From NCBI RefSeq assembly GCF_009495745.1, contig NZ_WIDQ01000008.1, positions 105,043 through 169,042 of the forward strand: a DNA stretch of 64,000 nucleotides. Reading direction: 5' to 3'. Below the pieces are notes generated by a model. The model had not been told where the DNA came from. It searched no databases and saw only the letters and a program-made list of their open reading frames with translations. Each line of letters opens with the position of its first letter. The stretch's first letter is position 1. Source of the stretch: Niveispirillum sp. SYP-B3756 (GTDB lineage: Bacteria > Pseudomonadota > Alphaproteobacteria > Azospirillales > Azospirillaceae). Below are positions 52,038-63,886 of the stretch, piece by piece. The position numbers were made by a program, and so were the translations under genes.

Positions 52038-52982
52038 GTGACAGATCAGCAAGATCAGGCGGATTTTGTGTTGGAAGAGGGGGTGGGGGAGCGGGAATGG
52101 TCCGCTCTCCTGGCCCGCACAGTCCGGCCCCCGCTGGAACAGAGCTTCGCCTTTGGAGCGTCGATGGCCGCCTTTGGGCGGGTGCCGCGCCGTTTTCTGC
52201 TGCGGCGGAATGGGGAGCCTGTGGCGCTGGCGCAGGTGATTGAACAAAGATTAGGGCCGGTGCGGCTTTGTCACCTGCTCCGGGGGCCCCTGCTGATTGA
52301 AGGTGCTGACCCGGCGGCGCTGGGCCGGGCGCTGGCCCTGCTGCGCCGCCGCTATCGCCCACTGGCCGGGCGTATTCCCCTGTTCACCCCGGAACTGCCG
52401 GCCGGACCGGCCGCCGATGCCCTGTGCCGGGCGGCGGGCATGGGCCGGGTGGTCACCGGCTACAGCACCAGCTGGGTGGATCTGGCCGTGCCGGATATTG
52501 AAGCCGGCCTGAGTGGCAGCTTCCGCAAGAGCCTGAAAAAGGCGCGGGGGGAGAAGCTCTCCATCGCCATCAGCCATGGTGGGGCCGATCTGGACTGGAT
52601 CATCCGCCACCATGATGCCCATCGCCGCCAGCGCGGGCTGATGGCCCCACCAGCCCGGCAGGCCGCGGCCCTGGTGGCGGCCCAGCCCCGTCCGCGCGAT
52701 GTGCTGGCCTGTGTGGCCAAGCGAGGTTCCGGCATTCTGGCCGGCGCCCTGTTCATCCGCCATGGCCATGCCGCCACCTATTATCTGGGAGCGGGGACGC
52801 AGGAAGGGCGCGCCGCCTGTGCCCAGCACCTGCTGCTGCGCGAGGCGCTGGGGCGGCTGGCGGCCGATGGGGTGCGCTGGCTGGATACGGGCGGGCTGAA
52901 CAGCGACGGCATGAAGGGGGTGGCCCGCTTCAAGCTGGGGCTGGGCGGCGAACTGGTAACGCTGGCGGGGACATATCTGTAA
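52038..52982 (+). CDS. FemAB-like GNAT acyltransferase
   Basis: A 314-residue protein resembling the FemAB-like GNAT family (Acetyltransf_6). EREWSALLARTVRPPLEQSF at the start, LSGSFRKSLKKARGEKLSI in the middle (typical of the helical linker), and ILAGALFIRHGHAATYYLGAG in the second GNAT half, followed by WLDTGGLNSDGMKGVARFKLG. Such proteins attach amino acids or acyl groups to cell-envelope polymers. The GTG at 52038 is tentative. The 130-base stretch after it has no clear gene. Confidence 0.75.
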   Translation: MTDQQDQADFVLEEGVGEREWSALLARTVRPPLEQSFAFGASMAAFGRVPRRFLLRRNGEPVALAQVIEQRLGPVRLCHLLRGPLLIEGADPAALGRALALLRRRYRPLAGRIPLFTPELPAGPAADALCRAAGMGRVVTGYSTSWVDLAVPDIEAGLSGSFRKSLKKARGEKLSIAISHGGADLDWIIRHHDAHRRQRGLMAPPARQAAALVAAQPRPRDVLACVAKRGSGILAGALFIRHGHAATYYLGAGTQEGRAACAQHLLLREALGRLAADGVRWLDTGGLNSDGMKGVARFKLGLGGELVTLAGTYL

Positions 52983-53112
52983 CCGCCCTCACTCCCCCGC
53001 CAGTATCCCGTCCGCCCGGTCCCGATCTGGACTCCACGCTGCCGGCCCAGGGGATCAGAACCCAGAACCCCAGGGCCGGCAGCAGCAGAGCTGCGCGCAA
53101 TGGACGACCGGA

Positions 53113-54483
53113 TCAGATATCCGTATCCCCGCGTGCCAGCAGCCCTTCGGCTGGGGCCACATCCAGGCTGGGCGGGATGGCGATGTCCAGTTCCGCCCGG
53201 TTCTTCGCCGTCAGCAGGAAATAGCCATAGGCGGGCGCGAACATCAGGGCGAAGATCAGGGCGGTGCCAGGGTTGAACCAGGTCATCACCACCAGGAAAA
53301 ACACCGACAGCACCAGGGCGATGGCCGGGAAGGCGGGGTAGAGCGGTGCCTTGAAAGGCCGCTCCATCGCCGGTTCCGTGGCGCGCAGCTTGAACAAAGC
53401 GGCCATGGAGATGATGTAGAGCACCAGCGCCCCGAAGGCCGCTAGGGTGATCAGTTCCGCCGTCTTGCCAGAGATCAGGGCGATGATGCCGACCACCGCC
53501 CCGGCGACCAACGCCCAATGCGGCGTGCCGAACTTGGGATGGATGGTGGCCAGCACCGGGGGCAGATAGCCCGCCCGCGCCAGGGCGAAAATCTGCCGTG
53601 AATAGCCCAGGATGATGCCGTGAAAGCTGGCAATGATGCCGAACAGGCCGATGGAGACCAGCATATGGGTCCAGCCGCTATCCTTGCCCACCACGGTGGC
53701 CATGGCTTCCGGCAGCGGGTAATCCACGCCGGAGAAATTACGCCAGTCGCCCACACCGCCCGTCAACACCATCACGCCGATGGCCAACACCACCAGGGTC
53801 AGGATGCCGGTGATATAGGCGATGGGGATACTTTTCTTCGGCTCCTTGGCCTCTTCCGCCGCCATCGCCACCCCTTCGATGGCCAGGTAGAACCAGATGG
53901 CAAAGGGGATGGCGGCCAGGATGCCGGCGATGCCGAATTCCTCATTATTGGCGACAAAGTTGCTGACACTGAAACCCGGTGCCACCACGCCCATGAAGAC
54001 CAGCAGTTCCACCACCGCCAGCACGGTGACGATCAACTCGAACAGAGCCGCCTGTTTCACGCCGACGATATTCAGCCCGACAAAGACCACATAGGCGGCA
54101 ATCCCCACCGTCAGTACCGAAATGTCGGGGAACATGAAATGCACATAGGCGCCCAAGGCGGCGGCAATGGCCGGCGGGGCGAAGACGAATTCCACCAGCG
54201 TGGCATAGCCCGCCACCAGCCCGCCGAACGGCCCGAAGGCCCGCCGGCTATAGGCGAATGGCCCGCCGGCCTGCGGGATGGCCGTCGTCAGTTCGGTGAA
54301 GGAGAAGATGAAGGTGGCGTACATCAGGGTGACCAGCAATGTCGCCCAGAGGAAACCGATGGTCCCGGCCTCCTTCCACCCGTAATTCCAGCCGAAATAT
54401 TCGCCGGAAATCACCAGACCTACCGCAATCCCCCAAAGATGCAGTGCCCCCAGTTCCTTTTTCAACCCCGTTGCGCTGCCCAT
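53113..54483 (-). CDS. eat: Ethanolamine permease (APC superfamily)
   Basis: A 456-residue permease with about 12 membrane helices. KKELGALHLWGIAVGLVISGEYFGWNYGW is the N-terminal signature of the EAT family, and PQAGGPFAYSRRAFGPFGG the conserved loop. Imports ethanolamine, the substrate for EutBC encoded 2 kb away in the same direction. ATG at 54483 places that signature at residue 7; seven extra in-frame codons are possible. It is separated from eutC by an MFS gene on the other strand. Confidence 0.9.
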   Translation of the reverse strand: MGSATGLKKELGALHLWGIAVGLVISGEYFGWNYGWKEAGTIGFLWATLLVTLMYATFIFSFTELTTAIPQAGGPFAYSRRAFGPFGGLVAGYATLVEFVFAPPAIAAALGAYVHFMFPDISVLTVGIAAYVVFVGLNIVGVKQAALFELIVTVLAVVELLVFMGVVAPGFSVSNFVANNEEFGIAGILAAIPFAIWFYLAIEGVAMAAEEAKEPKKSIPIAYITGILTLVVLAIGVMVLTGGVGDWRNFSGVDYPLPEAMATVVGKDSGWTHMLVSIGLFGIIASFHGIILGYSRQIFALARAGYLPPVLATIHPKFGTPHWALVAGAVVGIIALISGKTAELITLAAFGALVLYIISMAALFKLRATEPAMERPFKAPLYPAFPAIALVLSVFFLVVMTWFNPGTALIFALMFAPAYGYFLLTAKNRAELDIAIPPSLDVAPAEGLLARGDTDI

Positions 54484-54721
54484 GCTACCCCCTGTCCGTT
54501 GCATGTTCCGCCGCCGCCCGGCTTCCCGGTGGCCGGTCAGTTCGGGGGCTGCGCAATGGATTGCAGCGCAGCAATATCCGGGCCAGGGCGGGAAATGGCG
54601 GATCAGCGTACAACAGGTGCGAGACAGTTTATCCAGCTGCCCAGTAATTGGGCGTCCCGCCCCTTCATTGGGCGGATAAATGGGCGCGTGATGGAAAGTC
54701 TGGCATAAAACCGGCTGCGGG

Positions 54722-56074
54722 ATGGACGCGCGCGAAAACTACTTATACAAGAGCCGGAAAAATCGGGTGCGGGCCCATCAAGCACCCGCGGTCGGACATG
54801 GGAGCTTCCCCCTGAAACTGCTCGCGCATGAAAGGCGCATCGCCTGGCTGATGACGGCGGTGCAATTTGTCAGCGTCATTTCCTTCATGGTGGTGATGCC
54901 GCTGGGGCCGGATTTCGCGCCACCCCTGGGAATTGACCCGGCGCGGGTCGGCTGGGTACTGGCCGCCTATACCGGGGCCTCGGCCATTTCCGGTCTGCTG
55001 GCGGCCATGGTGCTGGACCGGTTTGACCGGCGGCCGGCCATTGGTATTGCCATGGTGGGGTTGCTGCTGTGCAATCTGGCGGCGGCCTTTTCCGTCGATC
55101 TCTGGACCCTGCTGGCGGCGCGTGCGCTGGCGGGGCTGTTTGGCGGGCCGGCCGGTGCCCTGTCTGTTGCCATCGTCGCCGATAATGTGCCGCCGGAACG
55201 GCGGGGCAAGGCGGTGGGCATGGTGATGGGGGCGCTTTCCATCTCCAGCGTGCTGGGCATTCCGGCGGCGCTGGAACTGTCGCATCTGTTCGGCTGGCGC
55301 GCGCCCTTCCTGGTGGTGGCGGGGATGGGGCTGGTGATCATCACTACCGTGCTGTTCATCATGCCGCCGCAGCGGGCGCATCTGACGGGGGCGCCGGTGC
55401 GACTGGCCGATGCGCCGCTGCGGCTGCTGCGCATCGGCACCGGTACGCTGCCCTGGCTGGCCTTTACGCTGGCCTTTGTCTCCATTGTGCCGGGCTTCAT
55501 GCTGATCACCAATCTGGCGATCTTTGCCCAATATAATCTGGGCTTCCCGCGTGAGCATCTGGGTCTGCTCTATATGGTGGGCGGGGTGGTCAGCTTCTTT
55601 GGGATGCGCGCCACCGGCGCACTGGTGGACCGCAAAGGCTCCGCCCCGGTCACGCTGGTGACGGCGCTGGCGCTGGGCGGGCTGATCTTCCTGATCTATT
55701 ATGACTGGTTCTGGCTGTCGCTGCCGCTGCTGCTGCTGGTGCCGTGTTTCATGCTGTTCAACACGGCGCGGATGGTGGCGCAGAGCACGGCCGTTTCAAA
55801 GGTGCCGGCCCCGGCCGACCGGGCCGGTTTCATGGCGCTGGTGCAATCGGTCACCCAGGTGGCCGGCGGTGCGGCGGCGCTGACCGCATCCGCCTTGCTG
55901 GAAACCGCCCCGGATGGGCGGCTGCTGCATATGGATCAGGTGGCGTTGCTGGCACTTTGCATCAATTTCCTGGGCGCGCCGTTGATCTGGGCGCTGGAAC
56001 GCCGGCTGCCGAAAGGGGCCGAACCCAGCCACCGCGTCCGCGCCGCCGCCGTGAAAGGCGCCCCGCCGGGTTGA
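54722..56074 (+). CDS. MFS transporter
   Basis: A 450-residue permease with 12 predicted helices. FVSVISFMVVMPLGPDFAP is helix one, and DRFDRRPAIGIAMVGLLLC the motif A region between helices 2 and 3, followed by PERRGKAVGMVMGALSISS. Substrate cannot be inferred; placement between eat and eutC suggests possible use with ethanolamine or products. Start at 54722 is tentative (long polar N terminus of about 30 residues); ATG 54851 lies inside helix one. Confidence 0.82.
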   Translation: MDARENYLYKSRKNRVRAHQAPAVGHGSFPLKLLAHERRIAWLMTAVQFVSVISFMVVMPLGPDFAPPLGIDPARVGWVLAAYTGASAISGLLAAMVLDRFDRRPAIGIAMVGLLLCNLAAAFSVDLWTLLAARALAGLFGGPAGALSVAIVADNVPPERRGKAVGMVMGALSISSVLGIPAALELSHLFGWRAPFLVVAGMGLVIITTVLFIMPPQRAHLTGAPVRLADAPLRLLRIGTGTLPWLAFTLAFVSIVPGFMLITNLAIFAQYNLGFPREHLGLLYMVGGVVSFFGMRATGALVDRKGSAPVTLVTALALGGLIFLIYYDWFWLSLPLLLLVPCFMLFNTARMVAQSTAVSKVPAPADRAGFMALVQSVTQVAGGAAALTASALLETAPDGRLLHMDQVALLALCINFLGAPLIWALERRLPKGAEPSHRVRAAAVKGAPPG

Positions 56075-56147
56075 GGCTTGATTCAATGTTAACGGGGTTT
56101 AGCGACTCAGGAGAGGGTTTCCTGGGGTGCTTTTGTTGAATCTAGTC

Positions 56148-56924
56148 TCAACCATTCGTCAGTTCCGGTGGCCGATCCTCCTTCAAGCCGATGCCGGTCA
56201 GTTTCAGCCGCCGTGCCTCGCTCATCAAAAAACCGATCGTGTCGGCGGCCACCGGCAGCGGCAGCCCGTCGGGCCGGATGTTGGAGACGCAGTTGCGTTC
56301 GGCATCGCGTGTCACCCCCGGCTTGGGCTGGAACGTCAGATAGGCACCGATACTGTCCGCCGCCGTCAGCCCCGGCCGCTCCCCGATCAGCATCAGCACC
56401 ATCCTGGCATTCAGGGCGGCGGCCACATCATCCCCCAGTGCCACGCGCGCCTGCCGGGCAATCACCACCGGGGCCAGATTCCAGCCCGCCAGCCGTTCCA
56501 TCACCGCCCGCAGCAGGGCGGCACCGTGATCGTGCAGGGCGCGGGCGGACAGGCCATCGGCCAGCACGATCACCGCATCATAGCCATCATGGCTACCCTT
56601 GGACGGGCAGCTCATGGCCGTCAGGGCTTCCTTATCTGCTGCATCCAGTTTCCGCCCCAGATCGGGCCGTTGCAGATAGGTGGCGCGGTCGCGCGCCTGG
56701 CTGCGCACGATCACATGGGCCAGACTGCACAATTGGTCGGCCACCCCCTCCGCATCAAAGGCTTGGTGCACGGCGTCGCGGGCCAGCGCATGGGCGGCCT
56801 GGAATTCCAGCAGCCGGTCGGTGGGCAGCCCGTCGCCCGTGCGCCCCAGCGCGATACGCGCGGGCGTGAAGCGGCGCAGATTGGCCCAGGGATCGAAGGC
56901 GCTGTCAAAAGTACCGTTGCTCAT
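56148..56924 (-). CDS. eutC: Ethanolamine ammonia-lyase small subunit
   Basis: A 258-residue subunit that binds adenosylcobalamin together with EutB. LRRFTPARIALGRTGDGLPT opens the domain and VIVLADGLSARALHDHG carries a conserved ligand-side Asp. GDDVAAALNARMVLMLIGERPGL and RNCVSNIRPDGLPL follow, all typical. It overlaps eutB by four bases. The EutBC enzyme turns ethanolamine into acetaldehyde and ammonia. Confidence 0.95.
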   Translation of the reverse strand: MSNGTFDSAFDPWANLRRFTPARIALGRTGDGLPTDRLLEFQAAHALARDAVHQAFDAEGVADQLCSLAHVIVRSQARDRATYLQRPDLGRKLDAADKEALTAMSCPSKGSHDGYDAVIVLADGLSARALHDHGAALLRAVMERLAGWNLAPVVIARQARVALGDDVAAALNARMVLMLIGERPGLTAADSIGAYLTFQPKPGVTRDAERNCVSNIRPDGLPLPVAADTIGFLMSEARRLKLTGIGLKEDRPPELTNG

Positions 56925-58327
56925 GCCGCCTCTCCCGCCTGGGGTGCACTACCGGCCAGCAGCCGCCCGGCCCCGGTCCCCTCCAGCGCCGGGCGCATCC
57001 GGCCCCGGCTGTCCATCACGCCCATTTTTGCCAGCCATGCCTCAAACTCCGGGGCCGGCTTCAGGCCCAGGGTGGAGCGGACATAGAGCGCATCATGGAA
57101 AGACGTGCTCTGATAGGACAGCATGATGTCATCCGCCCCCGGCACGCCCATGACAAAGGAACAGCCGGCCACCCCCAGCAGGGTCAGCAGGTTGTCCATA
57201 TCATCCTGATCGGCCTCGGCATGGTTGGTGTAACAGACATCCACCCCCATCGGCAGGCCCAGCAGCTTGGCCGTGCAATGATCTTCCAGCCCGGCGCGGA
57301 TGATCTGCTTGCCGTCATAGAGATATTCCGGCCCGATGAAGCCCACCACCGTATTGACCAGCAGCGGGCGGAAGGCACGCGCCACCGCATAGGCCCGCAC
57401 CTCCATCGTCTGCTGGTCCAGCCCGTGATGCGCCTCGGCGGAAAGGGCGCTGCCCTGGCCGGTTTCGAAATACATCACATTATCGCCGATGGTGCCGCGC
57501 TTCAGGGCCAGGGCCGCCTCATGCGCTTCCTTCAAAATGGCCAGATTGACACCGAAGGAACGGTTCGCCGCCTCCGACCCGGCGATGGATTGGAACACCA
57601 GATCGGCGGGGCCGCCGCGTTCCATCACCTGGATCAGCGTCGTCACATGCGCCAGCACGCAGGATTGCAGCGGCACATCCCAGCGGCGGCGCAGATCGTC
57701 GATCATCGACAGTAATTCGGTGGTGCGGCCCACGCTGTCGGTGGCGGGGTTGATGCCGATCACCGCATCGCCGCAGCCATACATCAACCCATCCAATATG
57801 GACGCGGCAATGGCGGCGGGATCGTCGGTCGGGTGGTTGGGCTGCAAACGCACCGACAGCCTGCCCGGCAGGCCGATACTGGTGCGAAAGCGCGTGACCA
57901 CCTGGCATTTGCGCGCCACCGCGATCAGATCCTGATTGCGCATCAGTTTGGAGGTGGCGGCCACCATCTCCGGCGTCAGCCCGGGGGCGAGCGCCGCCAG
58001 TGCAGCCCCATCCGCCGCATCGGATAACAGCCAGTCGCGGAACTGCCCCACCGTCATATGGGCGACAGGCGCGAAGGCGGCGCCATCATGGCTGTCCATG
58101 ATCAGCCGTGTCACCTCATCCGCCTCATAGGGCACCAGATCGGTGGTGAGGAAGGTGCGCAGCGGCAGGTCGGCCAGCGCCAGCCGGGCGGCCACCCGTT
58201 CCGCATCGCTGCCAGCGGCTACACCGGCCAGCCGGTCGCCCGACCGGGCCGGGCTGGCGCGGGCCAGCAGGCTGCCCAGATCATCAAAACGATAAAGCGT
58301 CTGGCCCAATGTCGCGCTGAAACCCAT
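56921..58327 (-). CDS. eutB: Ethanolamine ammonia-lyase large subunit
   Basis: A 468-residue TIM-barrel catalytic subunit, B12-dependent. RLQPNHPTDDPAAIAASILDG and VIGINPATDSVGRT hold substrate and cofactor contacts; SFVMGVPGADDIMLSYQSTSF is a late signature. Only eutB, eutC and eat are present: no eutA reactivase, no microcompartment shell genes, as in many free-living proteobacteria. ATG at 58327 gives the typical N terminus (MGFSATLG). Confidence 0.95.
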   Translation of the reverse strand: MGFSATLGQTLYRFDDLGSLLARASPARSGDRLAGVAAGSDAERVAARLALADLPLRTFLTTDLVPYEADEVTRLIMDSHDGAAFAPVAHMTVGQFRDWLLSDAADGAALAALAPGLTPEMVAATSKLMRNQDLIAVARKCQVVTRFRTSIGLPGRLSVRLQPNHPTDDPAAIAASILDGLMYGCGDAVIGINPATDSVGRTTELLSMIDDLRRRWDVPLQSCVLAHVTTLIQVMERGGPADLVFQSIAGSEAANRSFGVNLAILKEAHEAALALKRGTIGDNVMYFETGQGSALSAEAHHGLDQQTMEVRAYAVARAFRPLLVNTVVGFIGPEYLYDGKQIIRAGLEDHCTAKLLGLPMGVDVCYTNHAEADQDDMDNLLTLLGVAGCSFVMGVPGADDIMLSYQSTSFHDALYVRSTLGLKPAPEFEAWLAKMGVMDSRGRMRPALEGTGAGRLLAGSAPQAGEAA

Positions 58328-58472
58328 GGGTCCGCCCTCTTTTGCCGTGGCCCTGGCCGTCCATCCCAAGCCTATCCTGGTCCGGCCCCACCGCAAAGCT
58401 TTGCAAAAGCCGTACCTTCTTTACCGAAAGTGAAAAACCATGCATTTCTGCGCGCCCTGGCGTCGGGTGGGT

Positions 58473-58501
58473 CTTGCGGTGGCCACCCGATCTGCCCACA
58501 T
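58473..58501 (+). promoter_or_regulatory. Candidate heat-shock (sigma-32) promoter of clpB
   Basis: CTTGCGG (58473-58479) and CCCACAT (58495-58501), 15 bases apart, about 100 bases before the clpB ATG. Compared with the RpoH consensus CTTGAAA / CCCCATnT, matches are partial. Confidence 0.35.
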
Positions 58502-58601
58502 TCAAGGCGATCCCTCCCGGATCGCACATTGACGTGGATCATCGCCAATATCGGGCCCAGCGGGGACGATGCGGCAGCAATGGGGAGCATGAGTGCCTAT
58601 C

Positions 58602-61244
<2,643 letters not shown>

Positions 61245-61293
61245 AGCCGTGATGGGGGAGGGGGCAAGCCTCTCCCCCACTCTGTTCTTCCTG

Positions 61294-61343
61294 AAAAGCA
61301 GAAGGCCCTGGCCGGGGCGATCCGGCCAGGGCCTTCTGCTTTT
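61294..61343. terminator. Bidirectional intrinsic terminator
   Basis: A perfect 22-bp stem starting AAAAGCAGAAGGCCCTGGCC, loop of six, ending GCTTTT. A-rich on the left and T-rich on the right, so it ends both clpB and the convergent M23 peptidase gene. Confidence 0.95.
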
Positions 61344-61357
61344 GTCAGCACGGCTGA

Positions 61358-62863
61358 TCAGCAGCCGTGCTTCTTGTCACATCCCCGGGCCCTGGGCTTC
61401 ACCGCTGCCGACGCCGGGGCGGAGACCATGGCGATGCCTTCAGGCTGGGTCAGCCCCTGCTCGAACTGGTTGTCGATGTTGGCGACCAGACCCTTGAAAC
61501 GGTTCAGTTCCTTGCCGTCCAGATTACGCCCGGTCGGCATTTCCACTGACAGCGGGTTCACCTGCTGGCCATTCTTCACAATCTCATAATGCAGATGGGC
61601 ACCGGTGGAACGGCCAGTAGTGCCGACATAGCCGATCACCTCGCCCTGGGCCACCCGCGCACCCCGGCGCATCCCATTGCCGAATCGGGACATATGGGCA
61701 TAGGCGGTGGCGATTTCCTTGTTATGGCGGATACGGATGTAATTGCCATAGCTGCCCTTGGGCCCCACCTCATCCACCGTGCCGGCACCGGCAGCATAGA
61801 TCGGGGTGCCGGTGGGGGCGGCGAAATCGATGCCCTTATGCATCTTGGTGAAACCCAGCACCGGGTGCTTGCGCATCCCGAAGCCGGAAGACAGGCGTGC
61901 CCCGTCAATCGGGGTGCGCAGCAGCGCCTTGCGGACCGATTCGCCCTTGGCGCTGAAATATTCGACGATGCCCTCACCATCTTCATAACGATAGATGGCG
62001 CGCTTCTTCCCCGACAGGGTCAGTGCAGCATAGATGATCTCGCCGGCGCCATTGGCCACGTCGCCATCTTCTGTCACCAACTGTTCGTACAGAACCTCAA
62101 ACCCATCGCCCGGCTGAATGTCGCGCTGGAAGTCGACATCATAGGAGTAATTGCGAATCAGATTGGTCAGCACATTCATCGGCACACCGGCCTTGCGGCC
62201 GGACTCGAACAGCGATGAATCGATATTAGTGCGCACCGCGATGGCGCGGCGTTGCAGCTTCTTGGCAGTCTCGGCTGCCTGATAGCGCACACCGTCGAAA
62301 TTCACCGCGACGGAGCGTTCAACGGCCGGCTGAAAAGCGAAGCCGATAAATTTGCCATTCCCCTCAGTCCGGTCGAACAGCACTTCAATCGGCTGACCTG
62401 TCCTCATCCGGCGCGGGTCGTAAACGGCCCGCAGGGCGGTAATGGCTTCATGGGCATTAGGCTGGGGCACATTGGCATCCAGCAGCACCTGCATCAGCGT
62501 CTCGCCCCGGCCCAGATTGACCATGCGGCGTTCCACCGGATCAGCAGCCTGCTCACTATCCCCCCAACCATCATCCAGCACGGCCATGCCCTGGCTGGAA
62601 TCGATGGAAACCGCGGCCAGATCGTTCAGCGGTGCTGCTGGTGCTACGCCCGGATCGGCAGCAACAGGAAGCGGCTTGGAGGAACTGTTGAGGTAAGTGG
62701 CGATGCCCCCACCACCCACAGCGGCCAATGCAATGGCCGCAACTGCCAGACGCCTCAGCACGGATGAGCCTCCATCCTTATGCCCCTTCCTGGTGTGAAC
62801 CGTTTTCAGGTTCAATTCATGTCGCACGAGCCGGTGCAGCCGTGCCTCGCTAACCTCCTGCAC
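61358..62863 (-). CDS. M23-family metallopeptidase (LytM/DipM-like)
   Basis: A 501-residue envelope protein. One hydrophobic segment near residues 38-60 (LAVAAIALAAVGGGGIATYL) anchors or exports it. The C-terminal M23 domain has zinc ligands in MHKGIDFAAPTG and HLHYEI. Residues 110-280 include an OapA-like/LysM-type region (GRGETLMQVLLDANV). M23 enzymes cut peptide crosslinks, or act as inactive activators. Both motifs look intact. The start is uncertain: GTG 62863 or TTG 62815. Confidence 0.88.
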   Translation of the reverse strand: MQEVSEARLHRLVRHELNLKTVHTRKGHKDGGSSVLRRLAVAAIALAAVGGGGIATYLNSSSKPLPVAADPGVAPAAPLNDLAAVSIDSSQGMAVLDDGWGDSEQAADPVERRMVNLGRGETLMQVLLDANVPQPNAHEAITALRAVYDPRRMRTGQPIEVLFDRTEGNGKFIGFAFQPAVERSVAVNFDGVRYQAAETAKKLQRRAIAVRTNIDSSLFESGRKAGVPMNVLTNLIRNYSYDVDFQRDIQPGDGFEVLYEQLVTEDGDVANGAGEIIYAALTLSGKKRAIYRYEDGEGIVEYFSAKGESVRKALLRTPIDGARLSSGFGMRKHPVLGFTKMHKGIDFAAPTGTPIYAAGAGTVDEVGPKGSYGNYIRIRHNKEIATAYAHMSRFGNGMRRGARVAQGEVIGYVGTTGRSTGAHLHYEIVKNGQQVNPLSVEMPTGRNLDGKELNRFKGLVANIDNQFEQGLTQPEGIAMVSAPASAAVKPRARGCDKKHGC

Positions 62864-63082
62864 GTGGCCGGATAATCACTGTCAACGGGAACATTGCGCA
62901 CCACTTTTGTGGTAACTGCATTGGTCCCGTGCTTCCGGCTTCTGGGTGCGGGCTCGATAATCCGCATCTGGTGCCGTGAATGCGAGCAAAAAGAACGCGT
63001 TTACAGCAAAAAAAATACTGGCTTTCATAATCTCGCCATGATCCGGGAAGTCGCAGGGATCATGCTTCTTGCCGACCCGTTC

Positions 63083-63108
63083 ACGCGTGCGCGCACGCGT
63101 TATCCACA
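63083..63108. promoter_or_regulatory. 18-bp palindrome joined to a perfect DnaA box
   Basis: ACGCGTGCGCGCACGCGT (63083-63100) is an exact palindrome; the perfect DnaA box TTATCCACA (63100-63108) shares its last T. It lies in the non-coding region between the M23 gene and 16S rRNA; the rest of that 1 kb shows no credible gene. Confidence 0.7.
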
Positions 63109-63460
63109 AACCACGATTGCCCTACCGATGTTGGGTGGTTGAAAAATCGCTACTGGCCAAAAAAACCTATTGCATCTGTTTTTATGTACGCCTATACAGC
63201 GCCTCCCACGACGACGGGCCGGATGGTTTGGCAGTTGCGGGGTTGGGTGGTGGTGGTTTTGGCCAGTATCATCCATGGTTCTTTGAAGGCTTCGGCCTTC
63301 GGACAAGTGGAATGATCTATCGTGCTGTTGGGTGAGGTGTTCGCCAGACTTGGTTCTGGTGGGTATTTTGCTTGATGGTCCGTTGACCGGATTGGTTCTG
63401 TACTTTTTGTAGCGCTTGGGCGCTGCGGAGAAAAAAGTTCAGGACGGTGAAAAAAAACGG

Positions 63461-63489
63461 TTGACGGGTTGGTTGGAGGTGTTTAGAAA
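63461..63489 (+). promoter_or_regulatory. Candidate rRNA operon promoter
   Basis: TTGACG (63461-63466), a 17-base spacer and TAGAAA (63484-63489). It would give a leader of about 390 bases before 16S. The intervening sequence has AT-rich patches; no tRNA. GCTCTGAACG near 63767 is only a weak boxA match. Confidence 0.4.
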
Positions 63490-63886
63490 GCGCTCCACCA
63501 ACGACGGCGGCGCCGCTGCCGACGATGGATTTGCAGTCTCTGAGCTGATGGCTTTTGGACTGCGTGGCATGAACCTCCTGCTTTTGTGGGTGCCGGTGTC
63601 GACTGGTTTTCCGGTCGGGGCGAAGGGTTTGTCGGCTTTTGGGCCGGGTTCTTGGACAAGTAAATCGATTGAGAGAAGGGATGCGCAGGCGGCGTGTCCG
63701 GGGGATGAGCGGAAGTCAGGCTCGTTTTTCGGGTATCGTTGAATGTGCATCTTGCAAGCAAGCATGCTCTGAACGCTGTCCACTGGTGACAGTGGATGGC
63801 CGGATGAATGCTTAGGTAAGGTGTTGTTTAGTACGATACCCGTCTTTGAGATTGGTTGGTCACTTTGGTGATCGGCTGGTCGCATA

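Noticed and set aside
52983..53112. A hydrophobic peptide (ALLLPALGFWVLIPW) encoded on the minus strand after the eat gene
   Set aside because: No start codon with ribosome site and no match; possibly a gene remnant but unsupported.
63416..63885. Open frames on both strands upstream of 16S rRNA
   Set aside because: Low-complexity Pro/Ser/Gly translations in a region expected to be rRNA promoter and leader; no ribosome site or family resemblance.
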